From Duganella guangzhouensis (GTDB taxonomy: Bacteria; Pseudomonadota; Gammaproteobacteria; Burkholderiales; Burkholderiaceae_D), in NCBI RefSeq assembly GCF_009674535.1, contig NZ_WKJK01000007.1, forward strand, positions 62,001 through 126,000: DNA of 64,000 nt. Direction: 5' to 3'. Every line of letters begins with the position of its first letter. Position 1 is the first letter of the stretch. The notes beneath the pieces are model-generated. The model saw nothing but the letters and a program-made list of their open reading frames with translations, was not told where the DNA came from and did no database searches. Positions 15,483-24,196 of this stretch are shown here, piece by piece. Made by a program: the position numbers and the translations under genes.

Positions 15483-16985
15483 ATGAACACCCTGCTCAAA
15501 TCACTCGCCCAGCAAGACATCTACGTCACGGCACAGCTAACGCCGGCCGAGCGCAAACGCGTCGAACGGCTGGCCAAGGACGGTGAGCTGACCAGGGTCT
15601 ACAAGGGCTTGTACATCCGCTCCGACGGCAGCGACGCCGATGTGGCGCGCAGTGTCGCCGCCAAATGGGCGGCTGTCGCGGGTGTGGTGGCGCCCGGTGG
15701 CGTGGTCTCGCACTGGAGCGCATTGGCTGGCGGGCCGAAGGACGGCATGGTCGTCATCTCCCATCCCACTCTGACGCGGCGCAGTATCAAACTGCCCGGC
15801 CTGACGCTGGAAATCCGCAACGGCGCGGGCATCCTGGCCGGCGACATGCCGCTGGGCGGCTTCGGCCTGCATTTCGCCGGCCGCACACGCGCGCTACTCG
15901 AAAACATCGGGCGCAAATCCCCTATCCGCGCCGGCCAGCAGGCAGTTGAGCATCGGCTCATCAATATATTGAATTCGTCCGGCGAGCAGGCACTGACTGT
16001 GATCCGCGATGAAGCGGCATCGCTAGCGCAAAGTCTGGACCTGCAGGACGAAGCGATCACGCTACGGCATGTGATCGGCGCACTGCTCGGCACTCACCAG
16101 CGCGGCGAACTGCAGACCCGCGAAGGCATACTGGTCGCCCTCGGCAAACCAGTCGACCAGGCGCGCATCGAACGCCTCAACCTGTTGGCCGACCACCTGC
16201 GCGGCGCCAGCCTGCCACGCATCGATGGCATTCCCGCCGGCGTCGCAAGACACCACGCCGCCTTCATCGAATCGTACTTCTCGAACTACGTTGAGGGCAC
16301 GAAGTTCGCCATTGAAGAAGCGCGCGATATCGTGATGAACAACCGGATCGTAACAAGCCGCCCCAAGGACTCACACGACATTCTTGGCGTGTTCCGTCTT
16401 GCGGTCGAAGCCCCTTACCGTCATAGCCCGCCCATCGCCGGGGAAGAGTTTCTGCAAGGGCTGGAGACATGGCATGTCGAGATGCTGCACATGCGGCCGG
16501 AGGCGAATCCAGGCCGCATCAAGAGCCAGGCCAATTATGCCGGCACCACCGAATTTGTCCAGCCGTCGCATGTGCGCGGCACGCTGGAAGAAGGTTCGCG
16601 CATATCGCTGTCGATACCGGAGGGATTTGCGCGCGCCGTGTTTTATGCCTTTCTCATCTCCGAAATCCATCCTTTCGATGATGGCAACGGCCGTCTTTCC
16701 CGGCTGGTGATGAATGCCGAGCTGTCGCGCGTTGGTCTGCACCGCATCATCATTCCAACGCTATTTCATCCGCAGTACATCGATTGTGTGCGCTTGCTCA
16801 CGCGGGATAATCAGCCCGCCGAGTATGTCCGCAGCCTGGCCAAAATGGCGCGCTGGTGCGCGCAGTTCAACTATGCCGATCTGGATCAACTGATTGCCAC
16901 GCTACGCCGCACCAACGCGCTAGAGGAATCACCGGCGCAATACCAGTTGCTGAACATCGATGGCAGCCGCACGTTGGACGTCTGA
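15483..16985 (+). CDS. Fic-domain protein (class II) with AbiEi-antitoxin-like N-terminal domain
   Basis: 500 residues from ATG at 15483; an upstream in-frame start at 15414 would translate the repeat region and is less likely. Residues about 1-145 resemble type IV antitoxin AbiEi: a winged helix with RLAKDGELTRVYKGLYI (30-46), then GVVSHWSALA (73-82) and TRALLENI (135-142). The remainder is a Fic module: inhibitory motif Ser267-xxx-Glu271-Gly272 (SNYVEG) placed N-terminally as in class II Fic, and the active site HPFDDGNGRLSR at 396-407 with catalytic His396. Fic enzymes transfer AMP (or another nucleotide part) to a target hydroxyl. The fused DNA-binding domain and the upstream repeats suggest autoregulation. 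The target is unknown. Confidence 0.9.
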   Translation: MNTLLKSLAQQDIYVTAQLTPAERKRVERLAKDGELTRVYKGLYIRSDGSDADVARSVAAKWAAVAGVVAPGGVVSHWSALAGGPKDGMVVISHPTLTRRSIKLPGLTLEIRNGAGILAGDMPLGGFGLHFAGRTRALLENIGRKSPIRAGQQAVEHRLINILNSSGEQALTVIRDEAASLAQSLDLQDEAITLRHVIGALLGTHQRGELQTREGILVALGKPVDQARIERLNLLADHLRGASLPRIDGIPAGVARHHAAFIESYFSNYVEGTKFAIEEARDIVMNNRIVTSRPKDSHDILGVFRLAVEAPYRHSPPIAGEEFLQGLETWHVEMLHMRPEANPGRIKSQANYAGTTEFVQPSHVRGTLEEGSRISLSIPEGFARAVFYAFLISEIHPFDDGNGRLSRLVMNAELSRVGLHRIIIPTLFHPQYIDCVRLLTRDNQPAEYVRSLAKMARWCAQFNYADLDQLIATLRRTNALEESPAQYQLLNIDGSRTLDV

Positions 16986-17130
16986 AGATAGCACGACATT
17001 CCCGCACGCTCACATCCGTCCGCTGAAAAACCCGGCGACATCAAGTTTCCGCAAGACGGTTAGGCAATTAACCCCCACTTAAGTCCGCAAGGAGTAAGAT
17101 GGTTACGCAGTCTAACAACAGGAGCAAGCG

Positions 17131-17505
17131 ATGCAAATCCAAATCAATACCGACAAAACCATCACTCGTCATGCCGGTCTGGACGACCATGTACAAACTG
17201 TCGTAAGCAATGCCCTCCAACGCTTCGGCGAACAGATCACCCGCGTCGAAGTCCATCTGAGCGATAACCTGGGCCAGAAATCGGCCGATGGCGACAACCG
17301 TTGCCTGATGGAAGCCCGCCTGAATGGCCTGCAACCGATCGCGGTCAGCGACCATGCTGCCACGCTGCACCAGGCCATCAGCGGCGCCGCCGACAAGCTG
17401 AAACGCTCAGTCGACAGCGCGGTCGGCAAGCTGCACGATAACAAGCGCCACGCCGACAGCGTTGGCGCCGCTTCGGCCGCGGTGGTGGCCAACGTGGAAG
17501 AATAA
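17131..17505 (+). CDS. HPF/RaiA-family ribosome-associated protein
   Basis: 124 residues, led by a good AGGAG. The N-terminal 95 residues follow the beta-alpha-beta-beta-beta-alpha pattern of hibernation factors (VEVHLSDNLGQKSADGDNR, then a second helix AISGAADKLKRSVDSAVGKL). Such proteins bind the 30S decoding region and promote ribosome dormancy. The C-terminal tail is Ala/Val-rich and short, so it is not a long-form HPF with a dimerisation domain. It could be a paralogue specialised for stress. Confidence 0.85.
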   Translation: MQIQINTDKTITRHAGLDDHVQTVVSNALQRFGEQITRVEVHLSDNLGQKSADGDNRCLMEARLNGLQPIAVSDHAATLHQAISGAADKLKRSVDSAVGKLHDNKRHADSVGAASAAVVANVEE

Positions 17506-17514
17506 TTCCGCGAC

Positions 17515-17546
17515 GGGAGCCGGCGCCTAGCGCTGCGCCAGCTCCC
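17515..17546. terminator. Candidate hairpin terminator between convergent genes
   Basis: GGGAGC and GGCGC pair with GCGCC and GCTCCC across one mismatch. The hairpin lies right after the HPF-like stop and overlaps the last codons of the convergent BtuF-like gene. There is no T-run, so termination is uncertain. Confidence 0.35.
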
Positions 17547-18306
17547 GCAAGTACTTCAGTCCCTGCAACGCGCGACTGCCATACCACGACATCATTTCCC
17601 CATCCACCAGCAACACCGGCTTGCCGATCTGGCGTTCCAGCACATCCGCATGGGCCTCGGTAAAGCGATACGGTTCGCTCGACAGCAGCACACCGTCGAC
17701 ACTATCAATCAGCTCGCTCGACCAGCGGAAGGCTGGATAACGTTCCTCGCCCAACTCCGGCACACTCCAGCCGATTTCCTCCAGCATGCGGGCGATGTAG
17801 GTATCGCGCGAAATCGTCATCCACGGATCTTGCCACACGCAGTACAGCATGGTTTGCGGCCGGCCCTTGGGCATGGCCTGCAGGCGCGCGTATTCGGTCT
17901 CGAAGGCGGCGCACCAGTCGTCCGCCGGCTGCTGACGGCAAAAAATTCCACCCATCAGTTGCGCCAGCGCCAGATTGTCACGCGGGCGTAGTGGATGCGT
18001 GACTACAATATGGGGCACAAACTCCGCCAGCGCATCGGCGGTGGGTTTTTCGTTTTCGTCGATATTCAGCACCACGTGGGTGGGCGCCAGCGCACGGATC
18101 TTGTCCAGGTTGACGTCCTTGGTGCCGCCGACCTTGGGAATGGCTTGTACGACGTCCCACGGATGGATGCAAAAACCAGTGCGGCCGACCAATTGCGCGG
18201 CCAGGCCAAGGTCGCACAGCAGCTCGGTAATCGACGGCACCAGCGAGACGATGCGGGCGTTCGGATCGGGCTGATGCACGGTGCCCAGGGCGTCGGTAAA
18301 GGCCAT
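17527..18306 (-). CDS. BtuF-like cobalamin/metal-chelate binding protein
   Basis: 259 residues from ATG at 18306, beginning MAFTDALGTVHQ. A helical-backbone periplasmic-binding-protein fold of the BtuF/FhuD type: ARIVSLVPSITELLCDLGL at about 17-35, VGRTGFCIHP, and VGGTKDVNLDKI. No signal peptide is visible from this start or from a start 16 residues earlier, so, unlike BtuF, it may act in the cytosol. No ABC permease or ATPase gene is adjacent. It may bind cobalamin or an iron chelate; the ligand is not proven. Confidence 0.82.
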   Translation of the reverse strand: MAFTDALGTVHQPDPNARIVSLVPSITELLCDLGLAAQLVGRTGFCIHPWDVVQAIPKVGGTKDVNLDKIRALAPTHVVLNIDENEKPTADALAEFVPHIVVTHPLRPRDNLALAQLMGGIFCRQQPADDWCAAFETEYARLQAMPKGRPQTMLYCVWQDPWMTISRDTYIARMLEEIGWSVPELGEERYPAFRWSSELIDSVDGVLLSSEPYRFTEAHADVLERQIGKPVLLVDGEMMSWYGSRALQGLKYLRELAQR

Positions 18307-18435
18307 GTTGTATCCATTCGGGTTGCGATGGCGGTATTGAACCACAAACCGCATGAAACTTCGCTAACACTAGGCGTTTTCGGCTATGATGAAGAAGGAA
18401 TTATTGATTGCCTTTTGGCATCCTGAGAAGACACC

Positions 18436-19401
18436 TTGAAAGAAATCAGTATATTTGGCTCATCGGGCTACCGTATCAGCGACTTGCAATTGCTGCGCAA
18501 CTCGGACGATGATGCCGCGGTCGCCAAACTGCTGGCGCACTGCCCCATCATGCTGCTGGATGCGGACGAGGCGATTACCGAGTCCAGCCGCGCGCGCCTG
18601 TACATCCTGCTGCGCGGCGCGCTGTCGGTAGCCAACGATACCCGCACCGGCATGGCCGACGGCACGGTCAGCAAGATCCTGCCGGGCGAAAGCGTGGGCG
18701 AGCAATCGGTACTGGACGAGGAAGCCAACCTGGCCAGCATCACCGCGCTGGAGGAAAGCGAAGTGCTGGTGATCGAGGCCGACCTGGTGTGGAAGCTGAT
18801 CGATGAATCCAATGTGTTGGCGCGCAACCTGCTGCGGCTGCTGTCGTTCCGTATCCGCGCCGCCAACGCGCAGCTGCGGCGGCGCCAGAAGCTGGGCGAG
18901 TTCTACCGCCAGCTGTCGATGATCGACGGCCTCACCGGCCTGTACAACCGGGCCTGGCTGAACGACCTGCTGCCGACCATGGTAGCCACCGCCCAGGGCT
19001 CGGGCTCGCCGCTGTCGCTGATCATGATCGACCTCGACCACTTCAAGCAGTTTAACGATCAGCACGGTCACCTGGCCGGCGACGAAGCGCTGCGGCTGGC
19101 CGCACAGGTGCTGAGCGGCGCGTTGCGGCCGACCGACTTCGCGGTGCGCTACGGCGGCGAGGAAATGATGGTGCTGCTGCCGGATACCAATCAGAAAGTC
19201 GCAATGTCGGTGGCCGAGCGGCTGTGCGAGCGCATGCGCCAGGCCAAGGTGTTCAGCGATGCCCGCGCGCTGCCGCACATCACCGCCTCGCTGGGGGTGT
19301 CTTCACTGAAGCCGCGACAAAACGAGCACGACCTGATCGCCGCCGCCGACGCGGCGCTGTACCGCGCCAAGGAACAGGGCCGCGACCGCGTCACCGACTG
19401 A
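18436..19401 (+). CDS. Diguanylate cyclase with cyclic-nucleotide-binding-like sensor
   Basis: 321 residues, start TTG with GAGAAG upstream. Residues about 10-140 resemble a cyclic-nucleotide-binding (CRP-type) beta-roll, with LPGESVGEQSVL near 75-86. The GGDEF domain follows from about 165 (SMIDGLTGLYNRAWL). The active site is GGEEM at 240-244, an accepted variant, and the product-inhibition I-site RPTD lies at 231-234, five residues upstream. It should make c-di-GMP from two GTP in the cytosol under control of a nucleotide or other ligand. It stands alone. Confidence 0.93.
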   Translation: MKEISIFGSSGYRISDLQLLRNSDDDAAVAKLLAHCPIMLLDADEAITESSRARLYILLRGALSVANDTRTGMADGTVSKILPGESVGEQSVLDEEANLASITALEESEVLVIEADLVWKLIDESNVLARNLLRLLSFRIRAANAQLRRRQKLGEFYRQLSMIDGLTGLYNRAWLNDLLPTMVATAQGSGSPLSLIMIDLDHFKQFNDQHGHLAGDEALRLAAQVLSGALRPTDFAVRYGGEEMMVLLPDTNQKVAMSVAERLCERMRQAKVFSDARALPHITASLGVSSLKPRQNEHDLIAAADAALYRAKEQGRDRVTD

Positions 19402-19416
19402 GGCGCGCGGCCAGGT

Positions 19417-20040
19417 TCAGGCCGCCTTGGCAGTGACGCTGGCGGTTGTGGTTGCAGTCGTGCTGGTGCTAGTGCTGGCGCTGCTGTCGCCATCATCCTT
19501 GGACTTGCTGCTGTGAGCGGCGATGAAATCGTCAAAGCCCTGCTGCACCAGGTCGTAGGTCTTATCAATATTGCTGGCGATATCACCGTTCAGCACATTC
19601 AAGCCCTGCAGCACATCGCGCGCTTCCTTGAAGCCCTGATCGACGCCTTTTTTCAACGTGGCGACGAAATTATTGAGCGTGGTTTCCTCATCCTCGCCCG
19701 GATGCTGCTGTTTATAGGCTTCGTAAAAAGCAGTCGACAACGATACAATGCGGCCTGCGGTGCCTTGCGGGGTGTTATCCTGCGACATCGCATTTTCGAT
19801 CGCGTTGTCACCGAAATCGTCCTTGAGCGCCTCGTTGATGCCGGTCAGCGCGGTTTTCAGCACCACCGACATCGGGTCGTTGGAGGAATTCAGTGACACC
19901 GTCAACGAAGCTTGTACGATGGAAGCGTTAAGCTCCGCCTTGGCTTTAGCGGTCGGCGAGACCGGCTTGCTGTCATCGGTGGATTGGACCTGGGTGGCGG
20001 CGCTGCTGTTGCCGGAGGTCAGCGATACGGGAGTAGCCAT
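19417..20040 (-). CDS. DUF5610-like protein
   Basis: 207 residues from ATG at 20040 (AGGAG 6-7 nt upstream). It opens MATPVSLTSGNSSAATQ and ends in a long Ser/Thr/Ala-rich tail (about residues 180-207). Between these lies a helical domain with QDNTPQGTAGRIVSLSTAFYE near 104 and KGVDQGFKEARDVL. I assign it to the DUF5610 family from memory. There is no signal peptide, and the function is unknown. It is convergent with the GGDEF gene and divergent from sbcB. Confidence 0.75.
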   Translation of the reverse strand: MATPVSLTSGNSSAATQVQSTDDSKPVSPTAKAKAELNASIVQASLTVSLNSSNDPMSVVLKTALTGINEALKDDFGDNAIENAMSQDNTPQGTAGRIVSLSTAFYEAYKQQHPGEDEETTLNNFVATLKKGVDQGFKEARDVLQGLNVLNGDIASNIDKTYDLVQQGFDDFIAAHSSKSKDDGDSSASTSTSTTATTTASVTAKAA

Positions 20041-20102
20041 GATGTTGCTCCTCATTGAACACCCTGCAATTATCGGCAGTTTTACCAATTACTGTAGCAC
20101 CT

Positions 20103-21545
20103 ATGAGCACACAGACCTTTCTCTGGCACGACTATGAAACTTTTGGCGCCGTCCCGCGCCGCGACCGCCCGGCCCAGTTTGCCGCGATCCGCACCGATGC
20201 CGAACTGAACGAGATCGGCGATCCGATCATGATTTATTGCAAACCGGCCAACGATTTCTTGCCGGATCCGCAATCCTGTTTGATCACCGGCATCACCCCG
20301 CAGCAATGCCTGGAATGGGGCGTGCCCGAGCACCAGTTTGCCCATGTGATTGAACAAGCGTTCTCGCAGCCGGGCACCATCGGCGTCGGCTACAACACCA
20401 TTCGTTTCGACGATGAAATCACCCGCTTCATGTTCTGGCGTAACCTGATCGATCCGTATGCGCGCGAATGGCAAAACGGCTGCGGCCGCTGGGATCTGCT
20501 GGACGTGGTGCGCATGACCTATGCGCTGCGGCCGGACGGCATCCAGTGGCCGACCAAGGAAGACGGCAAGCCCAGCTTCAAGCTGGAAGACCTGGCACGC
20601 GCCAACGGCCTGCTGCACGAAGCGGCGCACGACGCGCTGTCCGACGTGCGCGCTACCATCGCGCTGGCGCGGCTGATCCGCCAGCACCAGCCCAAGCTGT
20701 TCGACTTCTGCTTCGCGCTGCACAAGAAAGACCGCGTGGCCGACGAAATCGGCATGCATCTGGCGCGCGAGCTGCGGCAGCCATTCCTGCACGTGTCCGG
20801 TATGTTCCCGGCCGAACGCGGCTGCATCGCGCTGGTCTACCCGCTCGGCACGCATCCAACCAACAAGAATGAAATCATCGTCTGGGATTGCAGCTACGAC
20901 CCGAGCGAGCTGTACACGCTGGACGCCGACACCATCCGCACCCGCATCTTCACCCGCAGCGACGCGCTGCCGGAGGGCATGACGCGGCTGCCGGTGAAAA
21001 GCGTCCATCTGAACAAATCGCCGATGCTGGTGGCCAACCTGAAAACCCTGTCGCCGGCGATGGCGGCGCGCTGGGGCATCGACCTGGAGCAAGGCAAAGC
21101 ACACGCCGCGATCGCCGCCGCCGGGCGCGACCTGAGCGCGGTATGGGCGGAAGTATTCCACCGTCCGGCCGGCGAACCGCTGGATGTGGACGAGGACCTG
21201 TACAACGGCTTCATCAGCAAAGAAGACCGGCGCCTGCTGGACAGCCTGCGGCGTGAATCACCGGCGCGGCTGGCGGTGGCGTCGCCCTCGTTCAGCGATG
21301 GCAGGCTGGCCGAACTGCTGTTCCGCTACCGCGCGCGCAACTTCCCGGAGACGCTGTCGGAAACCGAGCTGGAGCATTGGGAACAGCACCGCGCGGCGCG
21401 CTTCTACGAAGGCAGCGGCGGTGGCCGCACCATCGACGACTTCTTCGCCCAGATCGACGACTTGCAACAGCAAGCCGACGAACGCGCCGAACAAATCCTC
21501 GGCGACCTGTACGAATACGCCGAACTGGTCGCGCCGCAGCACTAA
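20103..21545 (+). CDS. sbcB: Exodeoxyribonuclease I
   Basis: 480 residues from ATG at 20103. A 3'-5' single-strand DNA exonuclease of the DEDDh group that acts in recombination and mismatch repair. The first catalytic pair is D10/E12 in HDYETFG, GYNTIRFDDEITR lies near 100, and HDALSDVRATI carries the later His/Asp ligands. The SH3-like and C-terminal helical domains follow; the end is YNGFISKEDRRL and YRARNFPETL as in E. coli SbcB. A long palindrome begins 4 nt after the stop. Confidence 0.96.
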   Translation: MSTQTFLWHDYETFGAVPRRDRPAQFAAIRTDAELNEIGDPIMIYCKPANDFLPDPQSCLITGITPQQCLEWGVPEHQFAHVIEQAFSQPGTIGVGYNTIRFDDEITRFMFWRNLIDPYAREWQNGCGRWDLLDVVRMTYALRPDGIQWPTKEDGKPSFKLEDLARANGLLHEAAHDALSDVRATIALARLIRQHQPKLFDFCFALHKKDRVADEIGMHLARELRQPFLHVSGMFPAERGCIALVYPLGTHPTNKNEIIVWDCSYDPSELYTLDADTIRTRIFTRSDALPEGMTRLPVKSVHLNKSPMLVANLKTLSPAMAARWGIDLEQGKAHAAIAAAGRDLSAVWAEVFHRPAGEPLDVDEDLYNGFISKEDRRLLDSLRRESPARLAVASPSFSDGRLAELLFRYRARNFPETLSETELEHWEQHRAARFYEGSGGGRTIDDFFAQIDDLQQQADERAEQILGDLYEYAELVAPQH

Positions 21546-21549
21546 AACC

Positions 21550-21636
21550 CGGGGTCAATCCTCCCAAAGCTACACGGGCTCTACCGTAGCGGAACGCTAC
21601 GGTAGAGCCCGTGTAGCTTTGGGAGGATTGACCCCG
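21550..21636. repeat. Long perfect palindrome, copy A
   Basis: Arms of 42 nt (21550-21591 and 21595-21636) pair without mismatch around the loop GAA. The outer part reads CGGGGTCAATCCTCCCAAAG and the next part CTACACGGGCT. It fills the gap between the stops of sbcB and pyrF almost exactly. It shares GGGGTCA and TACACGGGCT with copies B and C. Confidence 0.95.
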
Positions 21637-21640
21637 TCTT

Positions 21641-22459
21641 TTAGCGGTATTGGTTGATGGCGTCGCGGGTGTCTTCGGCGACGCGGCGGGCGGCGCTGGC
21701 GAAGTCTTCGCCTGGCTGCTGCGCGGCGTACAGAATCGCGCGCGAGGAGTTGATCATCATGCCGGTGCCATTGGTGGTGCGGCCCGATTTGACGGTGGCG
21801 GCGATGTCGCCACCCTGCGCGCCAATGCCCGGCACCAGCAGCGGCATGTCGCCCACGATCGCGCGCACCTGCGCCAGCTCTTCGGGGAAGGTGGCGCCCA
21901 CCACCAGCGCGCACTGGCCGTTGCTATTCCACTTCTGCGCCACCAGTTGCGCCACGTGCTGGTACAGCGGCTTGCCGCCCACATCCAGGAATTGCAGGTC
22001 CGAACCGCCAGCGTTCGAGGTGCGGCACAGGATGATGACGCCGCGCTCGCTCCACTCCATGTACGGCTCGACCGAATCAAAGCCCATGTAGGGGTTGACG
22101 GTCACCGCGTCGGCGCCATAGCGGTCATAGGCTTCGCGCGCGTACTGGCGCGCGGTGGCGCCGATGTCGCCGCGCTTGGCATCCATGATCAGCGGGATGT
22201 GCGGATAGTGCTCACGCACGTAATCGCAAATCCGCTGCAACTGGTCTTCCGCGCTCAGCGCGGCAAAGTAGGCGATCTGCGGCTTGAACGAGCACGCCAG
22301 GTCGGCAGTGGCGTCGATGATCTCGCGGCAGAAATGGTAGATACCTTGCGGGTCGTTCCGGAACTGTACCGGCAGCTTGTCCAAGTCAGGGTCCAGGCCC
22401 ACGCACAGCAGGGAGTCGTTGGCCGTCCATGCGGCGGATAATTTGTTGATAAAAGTCAC
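21641..22459 (-). CDS. pyrF: Orotidine-5'-phosphate decarboxylase, type 2
   Basis: 272 residues. It removes CO2 from OMP to give UMP, the last step of de novo pyrimidine synthesis. The catalytic core is DAKRGDIG (about 93-100) with Lys and the Asp pair; [14 protein letters not shown] is at the N-terminus and [11 protein letters not shown] near 212. The length (about 270 rather than 230) and the [11 protein letters not shown] segment mark the type 2 subfamily. Its stop lies 5 nt from palindrome A. Confidence 0.96.
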   Translation of the reverse strand: MTFINKLSAAWTANDSLLCVGLDPDLDKLPVQFRNDPQGIYHFCREIIDATADLACSFKPQIAYFAALSAEDQLQRICDYVREHYPHIPLIMDAKRGDIGATARQYAREAYDRYGADAVTVNPYMGFDSVEPYMEWSERGVIILCRTSNAGGSDLQFLDVGGKPLYQHVAQLVAQKWNSNGQCALVVGATFPEELAQVRAIVGDMPLLVPGIGAQGGDIAATVKSGRTTNGTGMMINSSRAILYAAQQPGEDFASAARRVAEDTRDAINQYR

Positions 22460-22553
22460 GACGGCTCCCTCACGAAAATTGCAAACCCTCTATTGTAACC
22501 CGACCATGGCGGGCTGTTAAAATTTGCCATCGCCACCTTCGAAAGCAAAACCC

Positions 22554-23315
22554 ATGAAATTATTGAATAAAGTCGCGGTCGTTACCGGCGCCACCCAGGG
22601 CATCGGCCTGGCTTGCGCCCAGCGCATGATCGCCGAAGGCGCCAAGGTCATGCTGGTGGACATCAAACCGGAAGGCGCCGAGGCCGCCGCCGAGCTGGGC
22701 GAACAGGCCCGCTTCTTCGCCGCCGACGTCAGCCAGAAGGCCGATGTGGATGCGCTGGTGGCCGCCACACTGGCCGCCTTCGGCCGCATCGATATCCTGA
22801 TCAACAATGCCGGCGTCACCCACGCCGCCAATTTCCTCGATGTGTGCGAGGAGGATTTCGACCGCGTCATGCGCATCAACCTGAAATCGATGTTCCTGTG
22901 CGGCCAGGCGGTGGCGCGGGTGATGGTCAAGCAGCAGAGCGGCTGCATCATCAATATGTCCAGCGTCAACGCCGAGCTGGCGATTCCGAACCAGGTGCCG
23001 TATGTGGTGTCCAAGGGCGCGATCAATCAGCTGACCAAGGTGATGTCGCTCAATCTGGTTGAGCACGGTATTCGCGTCAACGGCATCGGCCCCGGCACCA
23101 TCCTGACCGAGCTGGCCAAGAAAGCGGTGATGGCCAGCCCGGAATCGCGCAACACGATTCTGTCGCGCACGCCGATGGGCCGTTGCGGCGAACCAGAGGA
23201 AGTGGCGTCGATCGCCGCCTTCCTGGCCAGCGATGACGCCAGCTATATGACCGGCCAAACCCTGTATGTGGACGGCGGCCGGCTGGCACTGAACTACACG
23301 GTGCCGGTCAAATAA
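22554..23315 (+). CDS. Short-chain dehydrogenase/reductase (FabG-like)
   Basis: 253 residues from ATG at 22554. Classical SDR: TGATQGIG cofactor motif (about 12-19), NNAG (86-89), catalytic Ser in NMSSVNA and YVVSK (Tyr and Lys spaced by three). The end MTGQTLYVDGGR is typical. It uses NAD(P)H or NAD(P) to interconvert an alcohol and a ketone; the substrate cannot be told. It stands alone, followed by the candidate small RNA. Confidence 0.93.
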   Translation: MKLLNKVAVVTGATQGIGLACAQRMIAEGAKVMLVDIKPEGAEAAAELGEQARFFAADVSQKADVDALVAATLAAFGRIDILINNAGVTHAANFLDVCEEDFDRVMRINLKSMFLCGQAVARVMVKQQSGCIINMSSVNAELAIPNQVPYVVSKGAINQLTKVMSLNLVEHGIRVNGIGPGTILTELAKKAVMASPESRNTILSRTPMGRCGEPEEVASIAAFLASDDASYMTGQTLYVDGGRLALNYTVPVK

Positions 23316-23359
23316 ACACAGTTATGCGCTGGCCTAATGACTGGTATCTGAAACAACAA

Positions 23360-23389
23360 TTAGACACATATCTGATGCGCCCGCATAAT
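23360..23389 (+). promoter_or_regulatory. Candidate promoter of a small RNA
   Basis: TTAGAC at 23360-23365 and CATAAT at 23384-23389 are spaced by 18 bp, 45 bp after the SDR stop. Transcription would start near 23396. Confidence 0.4.
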
Positions 23390-23395
23390 TACACC

Positions 23396-23460
23396 TGTCT
23401 CCACTATTCTCCTCCAAGAAAATAGTTTTAAGCCCGCTCAAGTCAGCGGGCTTTTTTTTT
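23396..23460 (+). ncRNA. Candidate small RNA with anti-Shine-Dalgarno loop
   Basis: About 65 nt between a plausible promoter and a strong intrinsic terminator. ACTATT (23403-23408) pairs with AATAGT (23421-23426), leaving the 12-nt loop CTCCTCCAAGAA, whose CTCCTCC is complementary to a Shine-Dalgarno sequence. The layout (C/U-rich single-stranded loop, then an Hfq-style terminator with a long T-run) is that of trans-acting regulators. It could also be only the 3' end of the SDR mRNA. Confidence 0.45.
23431..23460 (+). terminator. Rho-independent terminator
   Basis: An 8-bp stem (AGCCCGCT with AGCGGGCT), 6-nt loop and a run of at least nine T. Confidence 0.92.
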
Positions 23461-23543
23461 GCGCTGTCATAGCCGCGTAACAAACCCGATCTATACTGGT
23501 CACATCTTAAGTACATGCAACCGATAGGCATGACTGAAGAAAA

Positions 23544-23567
23544 GGTGCGCCGGGATCCCGGCGCACC
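23544..23567. repeat. 24-bp perfect palindrome in the VanZ-like leader
   Basis: GGTGCGCCGGGA pairs with TCCCGGCGCACC without a spacer, about 40 nt before the VanZ-like start. It may be a protein-binding site or a transcript hairpin. There is no T-run on either side. Confidence 0.6.
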
Positions 23568-23605
23568 CCTCCCGCTCTGCGGCGGCACATGGTATTGTCT
23601 CCCCC

Positions 23606-23998
23606 ATGTTCAAACAAATCCTCCTCACCTCTGCCCTCGCCCGCCTGCGCTACTGGACTGCCATCGTGCTGTACCTGCTGATCCTGATACTGGGCTCGAT
23701 ACCCGGTGCGCGCCAGGACATCGGCGAAGTTGCCTCTGGCGTTATCCTGCACTCGCTGGCTTACGCCGGCCTGACCTTTTTACTGTTCACCGGCAGCGTC
23801 GGCGCCCTGCCGCAGCGCGCCCTCAAGGCGGTGCTGACCATCGCCTTGATGGGTGCGCTGGACGAATACGTGCAAAGCTTCTTCCCGTATCGCCATGGCG
23901 CGGTGTCGGACTGGCTGGTGGACTGCAATGCGGCTGTGCTGACCGCCGGCTTTATGTGGGCTCTCTGGAGTCGCTACCGCATTCTGTCGGCAAACTGA
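23606..23998 (+). CDS. VanZ-like small membrane protein
   Basis: 130 residues with four membrane segments. The family pattern is visible in SIPGARQDIG (first loop), HSLAYAGLTFLL (second segment), and GALDEYVQSFFPYRHGAVSDWLVDCNAA, which carries the conserved acidic residues. VanZ-like proteins are linked to low-level teicoplanin resistance and possibly lipid or cell-wall phosphate handling. The role here is unknown. Its last 47 bp overlap the convergent 71-codon gene. Confidence 0.85.
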   Translation: MFKQILLTSALARLRYWTAIVLYLLILILGSIPGARQDIGEVASGVILHSLAYAGLTFLLFTGSVGALPQRALKAVLTIALMGALDEYVQSFFPYRHGAVSDWLVDCNAAVLTAGFMWALWSRYRILSAN

Positions 23999-24167
23999 CG
24001 TCGCCGGTGGCCAGGTCCAGATCCTGACGCATTTCCTGCAGCTGCTCGGCTTTGGCCACGCGTACCAGGCCGTGCAGCGCATGCAGAAAGAAATACCGGC
24101 TGCGGGTATCAGCGCAGGTGGCATCTATTAGCTCTTCGATAAGAGTGTCTGTCACGCGTGTCAACAT
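23952..24167 (-). CDS. Small protein of unknown function behind an FNR-type promoter
   Basis: 71 residues, MLTRVTDTLIEELIDATCADTR onward in short helices, polar and soluble. A good AGAGGA lies 7-8 nt before the ATG. A class II FNR-like promoter lies upstream: the site centre is 41.5 nt before the expected start of transcription. These two signals are the main reason to call it, since the 3' end overlaps the VanZ-like gene on the other strand. Expression under low oxygen is predicted. Family unknown. Confidence 0.65.
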   Translation of the reverse strand: MLTRVTDTLIEELIDATCADTRSRYFFLHALHGLVRVAKAEQLQEMRQDLDLATGDVSLPTECGSDSREPT

Positions 24168-24196
24168 ATCGATGTCCTCTCAAGTGATACCGAACA

